Positions 1 through 9,859 of a DNA stretch of 64,000 nt are shown here, in pieces (position 1 is the first letter of the stretch; every line of letters starts with the position of its first letter). This stretch comes from Pseudomonadales bacterium (GTDB lineage: Bacteria > Pseudomonadota > Gammaproteobacteria > Pseudomonadales > DC-out160): NCBI GenBank assembly GCA_019090455.1, contig JAHRWA010000038.1, positions 1 to 64,000 of the forward strand, read 5' to 3'. Made by a program: the position numbers and the translations under genes. The notes under the pieces are model-generated. The model ran no database searches and was not told where the DNA came from. It saw only the letters and a list, made by a program, of their open reading frames with translations.

Positions 1-1244
1 GATTGCAATGGATAATGAGCAGGGTAGCCCTTCGTTGCAACACCAGAGTCCACTGCCGCACGCGCAACAGCCGCAGAGACTAAAGAAATAAGTCTAGGAT
101 CTGAAGGTTTAGGAATGATATAGCCAGGACCAAACTCCAGGGCCCCTCCGCCATAAGCATCCAGCACCTCCTGCGGAACCGGCATTTTCGCAATTTCACG
201 AATGGCATGCACCGCCGCTATCTTCATTTCCTCATTGATACAGGTTGCTCTCACATCTAGAGCACCTCGAAAAATAAAAGGGAAGCAAAGCACGTTATTC
301 ACCTGGTTAGGATAATCGCTGCGCCCTGTCGCGACGATAAGATCGTCTCTAATGTCATGAGCTAATTCAGGACGAATCTCCGGGTCAGGGTTAGCCAAAG
401 CGAAAATAATAGGGTTTGTTGCCATGGATTTAAGTAGATCAGGTGACAACAAATTCGCACTGGATACGCCCAAAAACATATCCGCACCTTTCAACACATC
501 TTGCAGCGTACGACTCTTCGTTTCATTTGCAAAAAGGGCTTTATACGGATTCAAATCATCTCGCTCAGAATGAATCACGCCATTACGATCCAACATATAA
601 ATATTGTTCTTTTGGGCGCCGAGCTCCAGGAGCAAATTTATCGAAGCCACACCCGCTGCACCCGCACCAACGCAAACGATTTTCATGTCTTCTATCTTCT
701 TACCTTGAATCTCGATCGCATTTAATACACCGGCAGCAATAATGATTGCTGTCCCATGTTGATCATCATGAAAAACGGGGATATTACATTGCTCGACCAA
801 CACTTTTTCAATTTCAAAACACTCAGGCGCTTTAATATCTTCCAAATTAATGCCGCCAAAGGTGGGCGATATGCGTCTCACAGTATCAATAAAAGCCCGA
901 GAGTCTTCAGAATTTACCTCGATATCAAAAACATCAACACCCGCAAAGCGCTTAAAAAGTACGGCCTTCCCTTCCATAACAGGCTTACTCGCAAGTGCTC
1001 CGAGTTCGCCCAACCCCAGTATTGCTGACCCATCAGTGATGACCGCCACCAAATTTCCTTTATTGGTATATTGGTAGGCCAGATCGCGGTCTTTCGCGAT
1101 TTCACGTACCGGCTCGGCAACACCCGGACTATACGCAAGTGACAAATCTTCTGGAGTATCAGTGGGTTTTGTTATCGCAATAGACACTTTGCCTGGCTTG
1201 GGATTAGCATGGTAATCCAACGCTGCTTTTTTTAGATCCATCAT
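1..1244 (-). CDS. maeB: Malic enzyme (NAD(P)-dependent), C-terminus beyond the left edge
   Basis: Oxidative decarboxylation of malate to pyruvate in the cytoplasm. The reverse strand is open from two adjacent ATGs (1244 and 1241) to the window edge, about 414 codons. An N-terminal SLAYSPGVAEP segment (around residues 35-46) carries the conserved malic-enzyme tyrosine. A Rossmann dinucleotide site CVGAGAAGVASINLL lies near 634-690, and a late YGGGALEFGPGYIIPKP segment follows. An AAGAG ribosome site precedes the start. The Pseudomonas homologue next to the nuclease-rpmE-priA block has about 422 residues, so only a few residues are probably missing. A longer MaeB with a phosphotransacetylase tail cannot be excluded from this window. 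Divergence from or read-through to neighbours is not evident. Confidence 0.93.
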   Translation of the reverse strand, partial: MMDLKKAALDYHANPKPGKVSIAITKPTDTPEDLSLAYSPGVAEPVREIAKDRDLAYQYTNKGNLVAVITDGSAILGLGELGALASKPVMEGKAVLFKRFAGVDVFDIEVNSEDSRAFIDTVRRISPTFGGINLEDIKAPECFEIEKVLVEQCNIPVFHDDQHGTAIIIAAGVLNAIEIQGKKIEDMKIVCVGAGAAGVASINLLLELGAQKNNIYMLDRNGVIHSERDDLNPYKALFANETKSRTLQDVLKGADMFLGVSSANLLSPDLLKSMATNPIIFALANPDPEIRPELAHDIRDDLIVATGRSDYPNQVNNVLCFPFIFRGALDVRATCINEEMKIAAVHAIREIAKMPVPQEVLDAYGGGALEFGPGYIIPKPSDPRLISLVSAAVARAAVDSGVATKGYPAHYPLQ

Positions 1245-1320
1245 CGGTCTCTTATTATCTCCTCACGCGCCATTATTCACACAATAGATTCGCTGATTTA
1301 GGTGTAGGTCTAGGTCAGGC

Positions 1321-2157
1321 CTAGAGGATCAGCGATCCTGGATGATTAATTTTTATCATCCAGCGTTTACGGTGTTTCTTCAAAGTCTTTCCTGTTTTCT
1401 TTCGATCAATTAGCCAACCACGGGCTTCTATTTCTTGCCCCGGTATTAACTGCCTTCTTATGCTTTGAAACTGCTGCCAATTATCCTTAGGAATTCTCAG
1501 CACTATCTTACCTACTAAATCGATCCATACTGCATTTTTCGCCAAAAAAAACCCTTCGACCTCTCCCGAAATAAGCGCAAACCCTGCCCTCAGAGATACG
1601 GAATTTGCACCACGTACAGCGTAATAAGGATGCCCCCAGACACCCGCTCTCTCAGCACGCGCTAACTGTTCAGCCTGAAGATAACAACTTTCACCCCAGG
1701 CATTAGGGGCGATAAGCACTTGATAGCCATAACCTTTTCTTAGCAACTTAGCGGTAACATTTTCGCCTTTTTCAGTAAACACATGCGCTAATATACGGCC
1801 ATAATGATCTATTCTCTGCTGACCAATACGAAGCTGAACGGGCTCACCCAGCATCAATACAGACTGTAAAAATAACTTGGCCTCCAGCGCTAAAGGTTCT
1901 GCTAATCGTTGTTTTCGCCCCATCTCAGGCGTATTGATACCTATCAGCCTTATTTTTCGTCCATCTTTCAACGTAAGGGTATCGCCATCATAAATCGATT
2001 TAAGTACCCCGACGGAGTGATAGCCCGAACTCAGGTCGTCATTACATTTAGCGGCGATATCATGGCTAAGGACAGACAGCCAAAAAAACAAAAAAAGAGA
2101 GGTCACCCACAAGGATGCCTCTCTTTTTCGCTCGGCGGCATACGCTACTGAGCACAT
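1321..2157 (-). CDS. Secreted staphylococcal-nuclease-like (SNase/TNase) protein
   Basis: A predicted exported nuclease of 278 residues. A hydrophobic segment at residues 17-34 followed by DIAAKC looks like a signal peptide or anchor. The SNase domain spans roughly 48-170: DGDT (57-60) gives the calcium-type aspartates, and R70, E78 (in RLIGINTPE) and R121 (in YGRILAHV) match the catalytic Arg-Glu-Arg triad of staphylococcal nuclease. About 100 further residues follow the domain and I do not recognise them. It sits between malic enzyme and rpmE, the place of an SNase-like gene in Pseudomonas. The ribosome site before ATG 2157 is poor, so the start could be somewhat downstream. Whether DNA or RNA is the substrate is not known. 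Confidence 0.85.
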   Translation of the reverse strand: MCSVAYAAERKREASLWVTSLFLFFWLSVLSHDIAAKCNDDLSSGYHSVGVLKSIYDGDTLTLKDGRKIRLIGINTPEMGRKQRLAEPLALEAKLFLQSVLMLGEPVQLRIGQQRIDHYGRILAHVFTEKGENVTAKLLRKGYGYQVLIAPNAWGESCYLQAEQLARAERAGVWGHPYYAVRGANSVSLRAGFALISGEVEGFFLAKNAVWIDLVGKIVLRIPKDNWQQFQSIRRQLIPGQEIEARGWLIDRKKTGKTLKKHRKRWMIKINHPGSLIL

Positions 2158-2215
2158 TTTGAAAAGGAAGGTTCGTATACGCTTAATATTATTGCAAGCG
2201 CATGTATTAATAAGG

Positions 2216-2434
2216 TTATTTCTTAGCCTTAGTCAAAGCACCAAACCGCTTATTAAATTTATCGATACGGCCACCGGTATCAACTACTTTTTGCGTACCC
2301 GTATAGAACGGGTGGCATGCAGAACAGATATCCAAATGAATATCTTTACAAATAGTAGATCGGGTTTCAATCACATTACCACAACTACAAGTGGCTTTTA
2401 TGCTGGTGTAATCGGGATGAATATCTTGTCTCAT
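2216..2434 (-). CDS. rpmE: 50S ribosomal protein L31 (zinc-binding type)
   Basis: Large-subunit ribosomal protein of 72 residues, starting MRQDIHPDY as in other L31 proteins. The open frame extends upstream to 2533, but ATG 2434 is the start because AGAGG lies 8 bases before it and the extra 33 upstream residues are unlike L31. CSCGN near the N-terminus and [10 protein letters not shown] in the middle supply the four cysteines of the zinc-binding (C+) form, so this is the zinc-replete paralogue rather than YkgM. The conserved [13 protein letters not shown] follows. Divergent from priA, as in Pseudomonas. Confidence 0.97.
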   Translation of the reverse strand: MRQDIHPDYTSIKATCSCGNVIETRSTICKDIHLDICSACHPFYTGTQKVVDTGGRIDKFNKRFGALTKAKK

Positions 2435-2628
2435 GTTAATAACCTCTTTATGTATGCCGCCACTCAAGCCATTTTGTCGAGCACCGCATGGAAATTCCAG
2501 AGCGCGAATCATACCAAAGTGTAGCGGATACACAAGTTTTCATAGGAAAAATCAACATATTCTCCTTGCAGCCCACTCTTGAAAAGAGCTACCTTGAATT
2601 CTCGCGAAAATAGCCGCCATTACAAGGC

Positions 2629-4878
2629 GTGCTCACACACCAAATACTGGACTCTGTGAAAAACAATCAACCTATATTGAGATTTGCAATCCCTTCGCCA
2701 CTACGAAGAGAGTTCGATTATTTGCCACCTCTGGATATGGCCACACAGGAATGTTCCATTGGTACTCGTTTCACTCTCCCTTTTGGCAAACGAAAACTCA
2801 TCGGCCTGTTAATAGGCATCAGCGAACACAGCGAAATTGCGCCTGAGAAATTAAGACCCGCGCTCAAAGCACTCGACACGGACGCGTTACTGCCTGACTC
2901 TCTATTTAATATGTGCCTTTGGGCAAGCCAGTATTACCAACACCCTATTGGCGAGGTGCTAAACAATGCCTTGCCAACATTACTCCGCCAAGGCGACTCT
3001 ACCGAGCTAAACCGCGAACTCCGCCACAAACTCACCACCAAAGGCGAGCTCATCGATGCCGATGATCTAAAAAGGGCACCCCGCCAAGCAAAAGCCTTGC
3101 TTCTATTGCGAGAACACCCCCAAGGCCTCACTCAGAAAGCACTCTCCTCTCTCTCTGTGACTCCAGCCCATATAAAAGCATTACGCCATAAAGAGCTTGT
3201 CCAACAAACGCACATGGAACACATACGCAGCTGGCCAATAGCAGAGTCGCCTTTAGCTGAACCCGCTTTGCATCTCAATGAAGAACAAGCCTTAGCGGTG
3301 AGCACAATCAGCCAAAAACAGAATACATTTACTCCCGTACTGCTGCACGGAATCACTGGCAGCGGTAAAACAGAAGTCTATTTACAACTGATAGAAAAGT
3401 CTCTGTGCGAAGATAAACAGGTGCTTGTTCTGGTCCCTGAAATTGGCCTAACACCTCAAACTGTACAGCGTTTTAGAAATCGATTTCGCTGCGCAATATC
3501 CGTACTCCACTCAGGCTTAACCGACAATCAACGATTACAAAGCTGGCTAAAAGCACGTAGTGGTGAAACCCATATCATAATTGGTACGCGCTCTGCCATC
3601 TTCACGCCTATGATTCGGCCCGGCATGATCATCGTGGACGAAGAACATGATGCTTCATTCAAGCAACAGGATGGCTTTCGATACTCAGCACGAGACCTCG
3701 CCCTGTATCGAGGAAAAAAAGAAAATATCCCCGTTATTCTAGGTACAGCCACACCCTGCCTAGAGTCACTACACAATGCCAATCAAAAGCGTTTTCTTTA
3801 TATCCCATTGACGAAAAGGGCAGGAGACGCACGACCACCCCTATTTCAACTTCTGGACATACGCACTCGCAGATTGAATAACGGTTTGTCTGCTGAACTC
3901 ATTGAAAAAATGCAGCACACCTTGAAAAAAGGTGAGCAGGTTTTGCTTTTCCTCAATAGACGCGGCTACGCACCAACCCTAATCTGCCACGACTGTGGCT
4001 GGATGGCCCAATGCCCTCGGTGCGACGCCCGCTACACCATTCACAAAAATCCTCCGCACTTACGCTGCCATCATTGCGGCGACAAACGAACCATTACTTC
4101 TTCATGCCCTGAGTGTGGTAGCCGTGATTTATTACCGGTAGGCCAAGGTACCGAAAAGCTAGAAGACACCGTCAGAGAACTTTTCCCCGAAACCACTGTG
4201 CAACGTATAGATCGCGACAGTACCCGCCGAAAAGACGCCATGTCCCAAATCATTCAACAAATTCATCAAGGCAAGCCCATGATTTTATTGGGAACCCAAA
4301 TGATTGCTAAGGGACATCACTTCCCCAATGTCACACTAGTCGCAATCGTGGATGCGGATGGAGGTCTCTTTTCCTGCGACTTCAGGGCTCCAGAACACAT
4401 GGCACAATTGATCATACAAGTCGCCGGCCGCGCGGGCAGGGAGGGGAAAGCCGGGGAAGTCGTATTACAAACAAGGCAACCCGAACATCCAATGCTCATA
4501 CGCCTATTACAAGAAGGTTACCGCAGCTTCGCCGATGGTGAATTACTGCAACGCAGTGCTGCACAACTCCCACCGTACAGCTACCTAGCCTTAATCAGAG
4601 CAGAGGCCGCCAACGAGGATGTTTGTTTTGATTTCCTCAATCACGTTCGTGAGTTGCTCGCGGCGAAAATGGGAGACAACCCCCTGAAATTACTGGGTCC
4701 CGTACCCGCCCCCATGACCAGACGAGCAGGGAAGTTTCACGCACAACTCCTACTGCAAGCCCCCCAACGCAGCCTATTGAATCAACTGCTAACCCCTTTT
4801 CTCGCGGAACTAGAGTCAACAAAAGAGGCCCGCAGAGTACGCTGGAGTGTAGACATCGACCCGGTGGATTTGTACTAA
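2629..4878 (+). CDS. priA: Primosomal protein N' (replication restart helicase PriA)
   Basis: 3'-to-5' DNA helicase that reloads the replisome at stalled forks. It has 749 residues from GTG 2629. Features in order: N-terminal DNA-binding region starting around ILRFAIPSPLRREFDYLPP, Walker A HGITGSGKTEVY near residue 241, DEEHD box near 336, a zinc-binding insert with CHDCGWMAQCPRC and CHHCGDK...CPECGS (about 453-500), and the helicase C domain with GTQMIAKGHHFPNV. A start at GTG 2656 is equally possible; neither GTG has a convincing ribosome site. Divergent from rpmE and followed by argS after 157 bases. Confidence 0.97.
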   Translation: MLTHQILDSVKNNQPILRFAIPSPLRREFDYLPPLDMATQECSIGTRFTLPFGKRKLIGLLIGISEHSEIAPEKLRPALKALDTDALLPDSLFNMCLWASQYYQHPIGEVLNNALPTLLRQGDSTELNRELRHKLTTKGELIDADDLKRAPRQAKALLLLREHPQGLTQKALSSLSVTPAHIKALRHKELVQQTHMEHIRSWPIAESPLAEPALHLNEEQALAVSTISQKQNTFTPVLLHGITGSGKTEVYLQLIEKSLCEDKQVLVLVPEIGLTPQTVQRFRNRFRCAISVLHSGLTDNQRLQSWLKARSGETHIIIGTRSAIFTPMIRPGMIIVDEEHDASFKQQDGFRYSARDLALYRGKKENIPVILGTATPCLESLHNANQKRFLYIPLTKRAGDARPPLFQLLDIRTRRLNNGLSAELIEKMQHTLKKGEQVLLFLNRRGYAPTLICHDCGWMAQCPRCDARYTIHKNPPHLRCHHCGDKRTITSSCPECGSRDLLPVGQGTEKLEDTVRELFPETTVQRIDRDSTRRKDAMSQIIQQIHQGKPMILLGTQMIAKGHHFPNVTLVAIVDADGGLFSCDFRAPEHMAQLIIQVAGRAGREGKAGEVVLQTRQPEHPMLIRLLQEGYRSFADGELLQRSAAQLPPYSYLALIRAEAANEDVCFDFLNHVRELLAAKMGDNPLKLLGPVPAPMTRRAGKFHAQLLLQAPQRSLLNQLLTPFLAELESTKEARRVRWSVDIDPVDLY

Positions 4879-4924
4879 GCCGTATTAGCTATTCGCTGTG
4901 CATTTAAAATTGAATCGTTATAGG

Positions 4925-4930
4925 TATAAT
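4925..4930 (+). promoter_or_regulatory. Possible -10 box upstream of argS
   Basis: A perfect TATAAT lies 105 bases before argS in the priA-argS gap. No good -35 hexamer is seen 16-18 bases upstream (ATTTAA at best), so this is only a candidate. Confidence 0.3.
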
Positions 4931-5035
4931 ACTGCTTCTTTTTTCCTTACACTTTATCCATCTTGTAGCCATAATATTTTCACTTCAAAAATCTCGCAGT
5001 TTGAATTTAATTCCTTGAAATAGAGCCCACATCAA

Positions 5036-6814
5036 ATGAAAGAGCAGGTAACATCCTTAATTATCTCCGCCATCCAATCGCTTCAAAAAGAAGGCGTGTT
5101 ACCGGACGATTGCAAATATACGGTGCGTTTAGACAGAACGAAAGACAAGTCACATGGAGACTTAGCATCAAACATTGCGCTAGCGCTTGCTAAGAGTGCT
5201 GGCAAAAATCCACGCCAGCTCGCCCAACTGATTTCCGACAAGCTCCCTGAGTCATCATTGGTTTCCAAAGCGGAAATCGCGGGTCCCGGTTTCCTTAATT
5301 TTTTCCTCAATTCAGCTAGCCAATTTGCAGTAATAGAAAAAATAATTCAGGAAAAAAATCAATTTGGTCTTTCGGATATCGGCAAAGGGAAAAAAGTACA
5401 AGTGGAATTTGTTTCCGCCAACCCCACAGGCCCACTCCACGTAGGTCATGGTCGCGGAGCTGCTTATGGCGCTACGGTTGCGAACCTTCTAGCGGCTACC
5501 GGTTTTGATGTCTGTCGTGAATACTACGTCAATGATGCAGGCCGCCAAATGAATATACTGGCCACTAGCGTGTGGCTGCGGTATTTAGAACTATTGAAAG
5601 TAGACATCACTTTTCCCAGTAACGGCTATCAAGGCGAATACGTAAAAGACATCGCTCAATCCATGCATGAAAAAATGGGCGATACATTCCTAAAACCGGC
5701 AGACGCTATTTTCAATCAAGTTCCCGCTGATTTATCAGTGGATGCTTCCGGCCAAGAATCAGGGGATAAGGAAGCGCATATTGATGGACTCATTGAGAAC
5801 GCAAGGACTCTACTCGGACAAGAAAACTATCAAATCCTCTTCAATGCCGGCCTCAATAGCATTCTTGATGACATTCGTGAGGATTTAAAAGGTTTCGGTG
5901 TCGAGTATCAAGAGTGGTTTTCAGAGCGCTCCTTAGCCGATGACGACTCCATCGATCTCGCCGTCAAGCAGCTACAAAAATCAGGGCATATTTATGAGCA
6001 AAACGGCGCTTTATGGTTTCGCTCCACCGCCTTTGGTGACGACAAAGATCGCGTTGTAGTGAGAGACAATGGCCAAAGCACCTACTTCGCTTCCGACATT
6101 GCCTACCACATGAATAAATTTAATCGGGGCTTTGAAAAAGTCATCAATGTCTGGGGAGCGGACCACCACGGTTACGTAACCCGAGTCAAAGCCGCATTAT
6201 CCGCTTTGGAAATTGACTCCGACAAGTTAGAAGTTCGACTAGTACAATTCGCTATATTGTATCGAGGCACTGAGCGAGTACAAATGTCCACTCGCTCTGG
6301 CTCATTTGTCACCTTGCGTCAACTACGCGAAGAAGTGGGAAATGACGCTGCACGTTTTTTCTATGTCTTGCGTAAGTCAGAGCAACATATGGACTTCGAC
6401 TTAGATCTAGCTAAATCTCAAAGCAAAGATAATCCCGTTTATTATGTCCAATATGCTCACGCACGAATCTGTCGAGTACTAGAAAAATTAACCGAGCAAG
6501 GTAAAGTTTGGGATACTGAACAGGGTTTGAAATCACTAGAGCTACTCATCACAGACCGAGAACGCGACCTCTCCAAAAAGCTCGCTCAATATCCCGAAAT
6601 CATAGAAAAAGCAGCGTTGCAGCACGAACCTCACATCCTTGCGCACTACCTAAAAGACCTTGCTGCGGATTTTCACACCTATTACAACGCGAGCAAAATG
6701 CTAATTGACGATGATGCTTTGCGCAACGCACGCTTGAGTTTGAGCATCGCCGCTAAGCAAGTTTTAAATAACGGCCTATTATTATTAGGGGTGTCGGCAC
6801 CTGACTCCATGTAA
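5036..6814 (+). CDS. argS: Arginyl-tRNA synthetase
   Basis: Class I aminoacyl-tRNA synthetase charging tRNA-Arg, 592 residues. The N-terminal additional domain (residues 1-110) recognises the tRNA D-loop. FVSANPTGPLHVGHGRGAA contains the HIGH-type signature at about 135-138. VQMSTRSGSFVTL near 415-425 is the degenerate KMSKS-loop region typical of ArgRS. A DALR anticodon-binding region closes the protein (YYVQYAHARICRVLEKL onward). Start ATG 5036 gives the expected length although the ribosome site is weak. The order priA-argS-SPOR gene-hslVU matches Pseudomonas. Confidence 0.98.
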   Translation: MKEQVTSLIISAIQSLQKEGVLPDDCKYTVRLDRTKDKSHGDLASNIALALAKSAGKNPRQLAQLISDKLPESSLVSKAEIAGPGFLNFFLNSASQFAVIEKIIQEKNQFGLSDIGKGKKVQVEFVSANPTGPLHVGHGRGAAYGATVANLLAATGFDVCREYYVNDAGRQMNILATSVWLRYLELLKVDITFPSNGYQGEYVKDIAQSMHEKMGDTFLKPADAIFNQVPADLSVDASGQESGDKEAHIDGLIENARTLLGQENYQILFNAGLNSILDDIREDLKGFGVEYQEWFSERSLADDDSIDLAVKQLQKSGHIYEQNGALWFRSTAFGDDKDRVVVRDNGQSTYFASDIAYHMNKFNRGFEKVINVWGADHHGYVTRVKAALSALEIDSDKLEVRLVQFAILYRGTERVQMSTRSGSFVTLRQLREEVGNDAARFFYVLRKSEQHMDFDLDLAKSQSKDNPVYYVQYAHARICRVLEKLTEQGKVWDTEQGLKSLELLITDRERDLSKKLAQYPEIIEKAALQHEPHILAHYLKDLAADFHTYYNASKMLIDDDALRNARLSLSIAAKQVLNNGLLLLGVSAPDSM

Positions 6815-6889
6815 TCGTAATAACGGTAATCATAATGGCTGTCGCCGTAACCGCCGTAACTTGAATATTTAAAACTCTCATTTTGGTAG

Positions 6890-6921
6890 CATTCGTTTCT
6901 TCAAACATTCGTTTCTGCAAA
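6890..6921. repeat. 16-bp tandem duplication upstream of the SPOR gene
   Basis: Units CATTCGTTTCTTCAAA (6890-6905) and CATTCGTTTCTGCAAA (6906-6921) differ at one base. They lie between argS and the FtsN-like gene. One of a series of short tandem duplications in this window. Confidence 0.85.
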
Positions 6922-6972
6922 CAATGAACTATGAGATAGTGGACATACCGAATCATCAGCAGGAAGAGAACG

Positions 6973-7638
6973 TTGACTCAGGATTATGCGAAACAAAGAG
7001 CACCTTCACAATCGCCACGGGTTGCAAGCTGGGTATGGTTATTTACCAGTCTTGTAACAGGCTCTTTTATTGCCTTTATTTATTATCTCATCGACATTGC
7101 ACCGCAAGCAGACCAATTTAGTCGTGAAATCGCACGACACGCCGAACAGCGATCACAAACCGAATCGTCCGCTCCATCGGCCACAAAGGTGAAGAAAGAC
7201 GAACGTCCTCGCTACACATTCTACAACGAGCTTGCTCGTAGCAAGATGGTCCCCCGCAGCTTTGAAGAATTCTTGCCACGCCTGTCGAAAGAAGAAAAAA
7301 AGAAAGCGGCACGAGAGAAAAAGGAAGCGCGCAAAAGAGATAAGGCCGCGCAATCAAACTACGCAAGACAACCAAGTAACAACATAAAAAACCCTAATGC
7401 CCTTTCACGCTACCTACTGCAAACCGGCTCCTTTAAAAGCCCATCCGACGCTGACCGAAGACGCGCTGAACTCCTTTTGATGGGAATGGAAGCCAACATC
7501 CGAACAGTCACCTTCGCTAACGGTCAAAAATGGCACCGTGTACTTGTCGGCCCATATAATGGTGAGACTGCCGTGAACAACGCCAAGAGTCAGCTCTCCC
7601 GATTAAATATTAAAACCCAGGTACGCAAAATCAATTAG
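6973..7638 (+). CDS. FtsN-like SPOR-domain inner-membrane protein
   Basis: Probable cell-division / peptidoglycan-binding protein of 221 residues. A short cytoplasmic tail is followed by one transmembrane helix (about 17-40, VASWVWLFTSLVTGSFIAFI), then a charged periplasmic linker with a Lys/Glu/Arg helix (about 95-120) and a SPOR domain (about 140-221, starting SRYLLQTGSFKSPSDADRRRAE) that binds denuded glycan strands. TTG 6973 is chosen because AGGAAGAG sits 4 bases upstream and it gives a sensible N-terminus; no ATG is available in frame. In Pseudomonas the gene between argS and hslV is of the same kind. It is short for FtsN, and the essential short FtsN motif is not obvious, so I give no symbol. 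Confidence 0.85.
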   Translation: MTQDYAKQRAPSQSPRVASWVWLFTSLVTGSFIAFIYYLIDIAPQADQFSREIARHAEQRSQTESSAPSATKVKKDERPRYTFYNELARSKMVPRSFEEFLPRLSKEEKKKAAREKKEARKRDKAAQSNYARQPSNNIKNPNALSRYLLQTGSFKSPSDADRRRAELLLMGMEANIRTVTFANGQKWHRVLVGPYNGETAVNNAKSQLSRLNIKTQVRKIN

Positions 7639-7652
7639 GCCCGTAACTTACC

Positions 7653-7682
7653 CTTGAAAACCTACCCGCCATACCCAATATA
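7653..7682 (+). promoter_or_regulatory. Heat-shock (sigma-32) promoter of hslVU
   Basis: The -35 element CTTGAAA (7653-7659) is exact, followed by a 14-base spacer and CCCAATATA (7674-7682), which matches the sigma-32 -10 consensus CCCCATNTA at all but one position. Predicted transcription start near 7690, about 120 bases before hslV. The overlapping TATAAT would need a 19-base spacer as a sigma-70 promoter. Heat-shock control of hslVU is established in E. coli. Confidence 0.75.
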
Positions 7683-7808
7683 ATGCACAGTCGCCTCTTC
7701 TGACTTAGACTCTTAGGTAACCCTAAATCACTTAAGTCACTTTCATCAGAAATCTTAGGCACTAAAGAACAACCCACCAACAAAGACCATCACCAAAGAG
7801 GACTTGCA

Positions 7809-8354
7809 GTGGAACAGTACCGCGGCACCACTATTTTATCCGTTCGTCGCAATGGCAAAGTTGTCATCGGCGGCGATGGCCAAGTCACTCTTGGCAACAC
7901 CGTCATGAAGGGCAACGCCCGAAAAGTGCGACGTCTCTATAAAGATCAAGTCATTGCTGGATTCGCAGGTGGAACAGCCGATGCCTTCACCCTATTCGAA
8001 CGATTCGAAGCAAAACTAGAGAAGCATCAAGGGCAACTGGTTCGTTCTGCAGTAGAACTTGCTAAAGATTGGCGCACCGATCGTATCTTGCGCCGCCTCG
8101 AAGCTCTACTTGCCGTCGCCGACAAAGAGGCTTCTTTAATTATCACCGGAAATGGAGATGTCATCGAGCCAGAAGACGGTCTCATCGCGATAGGTTCTGG
8201 CGGCCCCTTTGCCCAAGCATCTGCACGAGCCCTTTACGAGAATACCGACCTCTCCGCCAAAGAAATAGTAGAAAAAGGCCTCTCCATTGCAGCCGACATT
8301 TGCATCTACACCAATCACAATCGCACGATTGAAGAATTAGATTACGAAAGCTAA
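7809..8354 (+). CDS. hslV: HslV (ClpQ) ATP-dependent protease, proteolytic subunit
   Basis: Threonine peptidase of the HslUV complex, 181 residues, degrading misfolded proteins in the cytoplasm. [29 protein letters not shown] is the usual start of mature HslV, but here it follows a six-residue leader MEQYRG because translation begins at GTG 7809; no start codon lies next to the catalytic Thr7. The leader must therefore be removed to expose Thr7, as in family members with a short propeptide (betaproteobacterial HslV, Bacillus ClpQ differ in detail). hslU starts 25 bases downstream in the same transcript, and a sigma-32 promoter precedes it. Confidence 0.97.
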   Translation: MEQYRGTTILSVRRNGKVVIGGDGQVTLGNTVMKGNARKVRRLYKDQVIAGFAGGTADAFTLFERFEAKLEKHQGQLVRSAVELAKDWRTDRILRRLEALLAVADKEASLIITGNGDVIEPEDGLIAIGSGGPFAQASARALYENTDLSAKEIVEKGLSIAADICIYTNHNRTIEELDYES

Positions 8355-8379
8355 GAAACGGCTAGGAAGAGAGATTAGT

Positions 8380-9753
8380 ATGTCAAACATGACACCAAAA
8401 GAGATTGTCCACGAACTCGACAAACACATTATCGGCCAAGCCGCAGCAAAGAGAGCCGTCGCCCTAGCATTGCGTAATCGCTGGCGCCGCATGCAGCTAG
8501 ATGAAGAGTTGCGCAATGAAATATCGCCTAAAAACATACTCATGATTGGCCCTACAGGCGTCGGCAAAACTGAAATTGCCCGCCGATTAGCGAAGCTAGC
8601 CCAAGCCCCTTTCATTAAGATCGAAGCCACTAAGTTTACCGAAGTCGGCTATGTGGGACGGGATGTGGAATCTATCATTCGAGATCTCGTGGACATGTCC
8701 ATAAAGATGATACGAGAAGATGAGATGGCAAAAGTGCAAAGCCTTGCCGAAGACGCTGCCGAAGAACGAATTCTCGACGCACTGCTAAGGCCCGCTCGCA
8801 CTGAATTTACCAGCGATAAAGATGACGTAAATTCCACTTCAGAATCCACTACACAAGATACCAACTCTAGTACTCGACAAATTTTTCGGAAGAAATTACG
8901 CGAAGGCGAACTCGATGACAAAGAGGTAGAAATTGAGGTGGAGTCCGCCAGCGTTGGCGTAGAAATCATGGCTCCCCCAGGTATGGAGGAAATGACCAGC
9001 CAATTACAAAACATGTTTTCCAACATCAATACCGGCCGCAAAAAAAGCCGTCGATTGAAGATCAAAGACGCTTTAAAGCAGATTCGCGACGAAGAAGCAT
9101 CCAAGCTCATTAATGAAGACGATCTAAAGCAACAAGCCATAGAAGCAGTGGAGCAAAACGGCATAGTCTTCCTTGATGAAATAGATAAAGTGGCAAAGCG
9201 CTCCGAATCCGGCGGCACCGATGTCTCCAGGGAAGGCGTACAACGCGACCTGCTCCCCCTGATCGAAGGCTGCACGGTGACAACAAAATTCGGAATGATC
9301 AAAACCGATCACATACTGTTTATAGCATCCGGCGCATTTCACATGGCCAAACCATCCGATCTAATTCCCGAATTACAAGGCCGCCTGCCCATACGCGTGG
9401 AGCTGGAAGCGCTGACTCCAGACGATTTTCAACGAATATTGACCGAACCGGACGCTTCACTCACAGAGCAATATCAGGCGCTAATGAAAACCGAAGGCCT
9501 AGAGCTCAATTTCACCGAAGACTGCATACGGCGAATTGCCGAAGTCGCCTGGCAAGTCAATGAAAGCACTGAAAACATAGGCGCGCGCCGCCTACACACG
9601 GTACTAGAGCGTTTATTGGAAGACGTCTCATTCGACGCTTCAGACTTGGCTGACAAGCAAGAAGGCAAGGCCATCGTCATTGATGGTAGCTATGTGGACA
9701 AGCACTTAGGTGACTTAGCGCAAAATGAGGATCTGAGCCGCTACATATTGTAA
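8380..9753 (+). CDS. hslU: HslU (ClpY) AAA+ unfoldase subunit
   Basis: ATPase ring that unfolds substrates and feeds them into HslV, 457 residues. Walker [10 protein letters not shown] begins near residue 57; Walker [10 protein letters not shown] lies near 262. Between them (about 110-240) is the intermediate I-domain. It also has the sensor region [11 protein letters not shown]. The C-terminal LSRYIL ends in the hydrophobic tail that docks into HslV and activates it. ATG 8380 has GGAAGAGAG about 6 bases upstream. Full family length (about 443-460). Confidence 0.98.
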   Translation: MSNMTPKEIVHELDKHIIGQAAAKRAVALALRNRWRRMQLDEELRNEISPKNILMIGPTGVGKTEIARRLAKLAQAPFIKIEATKFTEVGYVGRDVESIIRDLVDMSIKMIREDEMAKVQSLAEDAAEERILDALLRPARTEFTSDKDDVNSTSESTTQDTNSSTRQIFRKKLREGELDDKEVEIEVESASVGVEIMAPPGMEEMTSQLQNMFSNINTGRKKSRRLKIKDALKQIRDEEASKLINEDDLKQQAIEAVEQNGIVFLDEIDKVAKRSESGGTDVSREGVQRDLLPLIEGCTVTTKFGMIKTDHILFIASGAFHMAKPSDLIPELQGRLPIRVELEALTPDDFQRILTEPDASLTEQYQALMKTEGLELNFTEDCIRRIAEVAWQVNESTENIGARRLHTVLERLLEDVSFDASDLADKQEGKAIVIDGSYVDKHLGDLAQNEDLSRYIL

Positions 9754-9859
9754 TCGTAACTTCCGCGAAGCCAGCACTTAAATCTCTGGGCAAAAGGCTA
9801 AATTTCCACTATAAAATAGCTAAAGAATAAATAGTTTGGAAAAAGGAAGGCCCAGAGCT

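Noticed and set aside
443-1138. Several 60-100 codon frames on both strands inside the malic enzyme region
   Set aside because: They are shadows of the malic enzyme frame, which is continuous on the reverse strand from 1244 to the edge and carries family motifs.
2435-2533. Extended rpmE N-terminus from 2533
   Set aside because: The extra 33 residues are unlike L31, and ATG 2434 has a good ribosome site.
7654-7686. Sigma-70 promoter TTGAAA ... TATAAT before hslV
   Set aside because: The spacer would be 19 bases; the same region fits sigma-32 much better.
8069-8332. 87-codon plus-strand frame within hslV
   Set aside because: It lies wholly inside hslV in another frame and is Arg/His/Ser-rich as expected for an out-of-frame translation.
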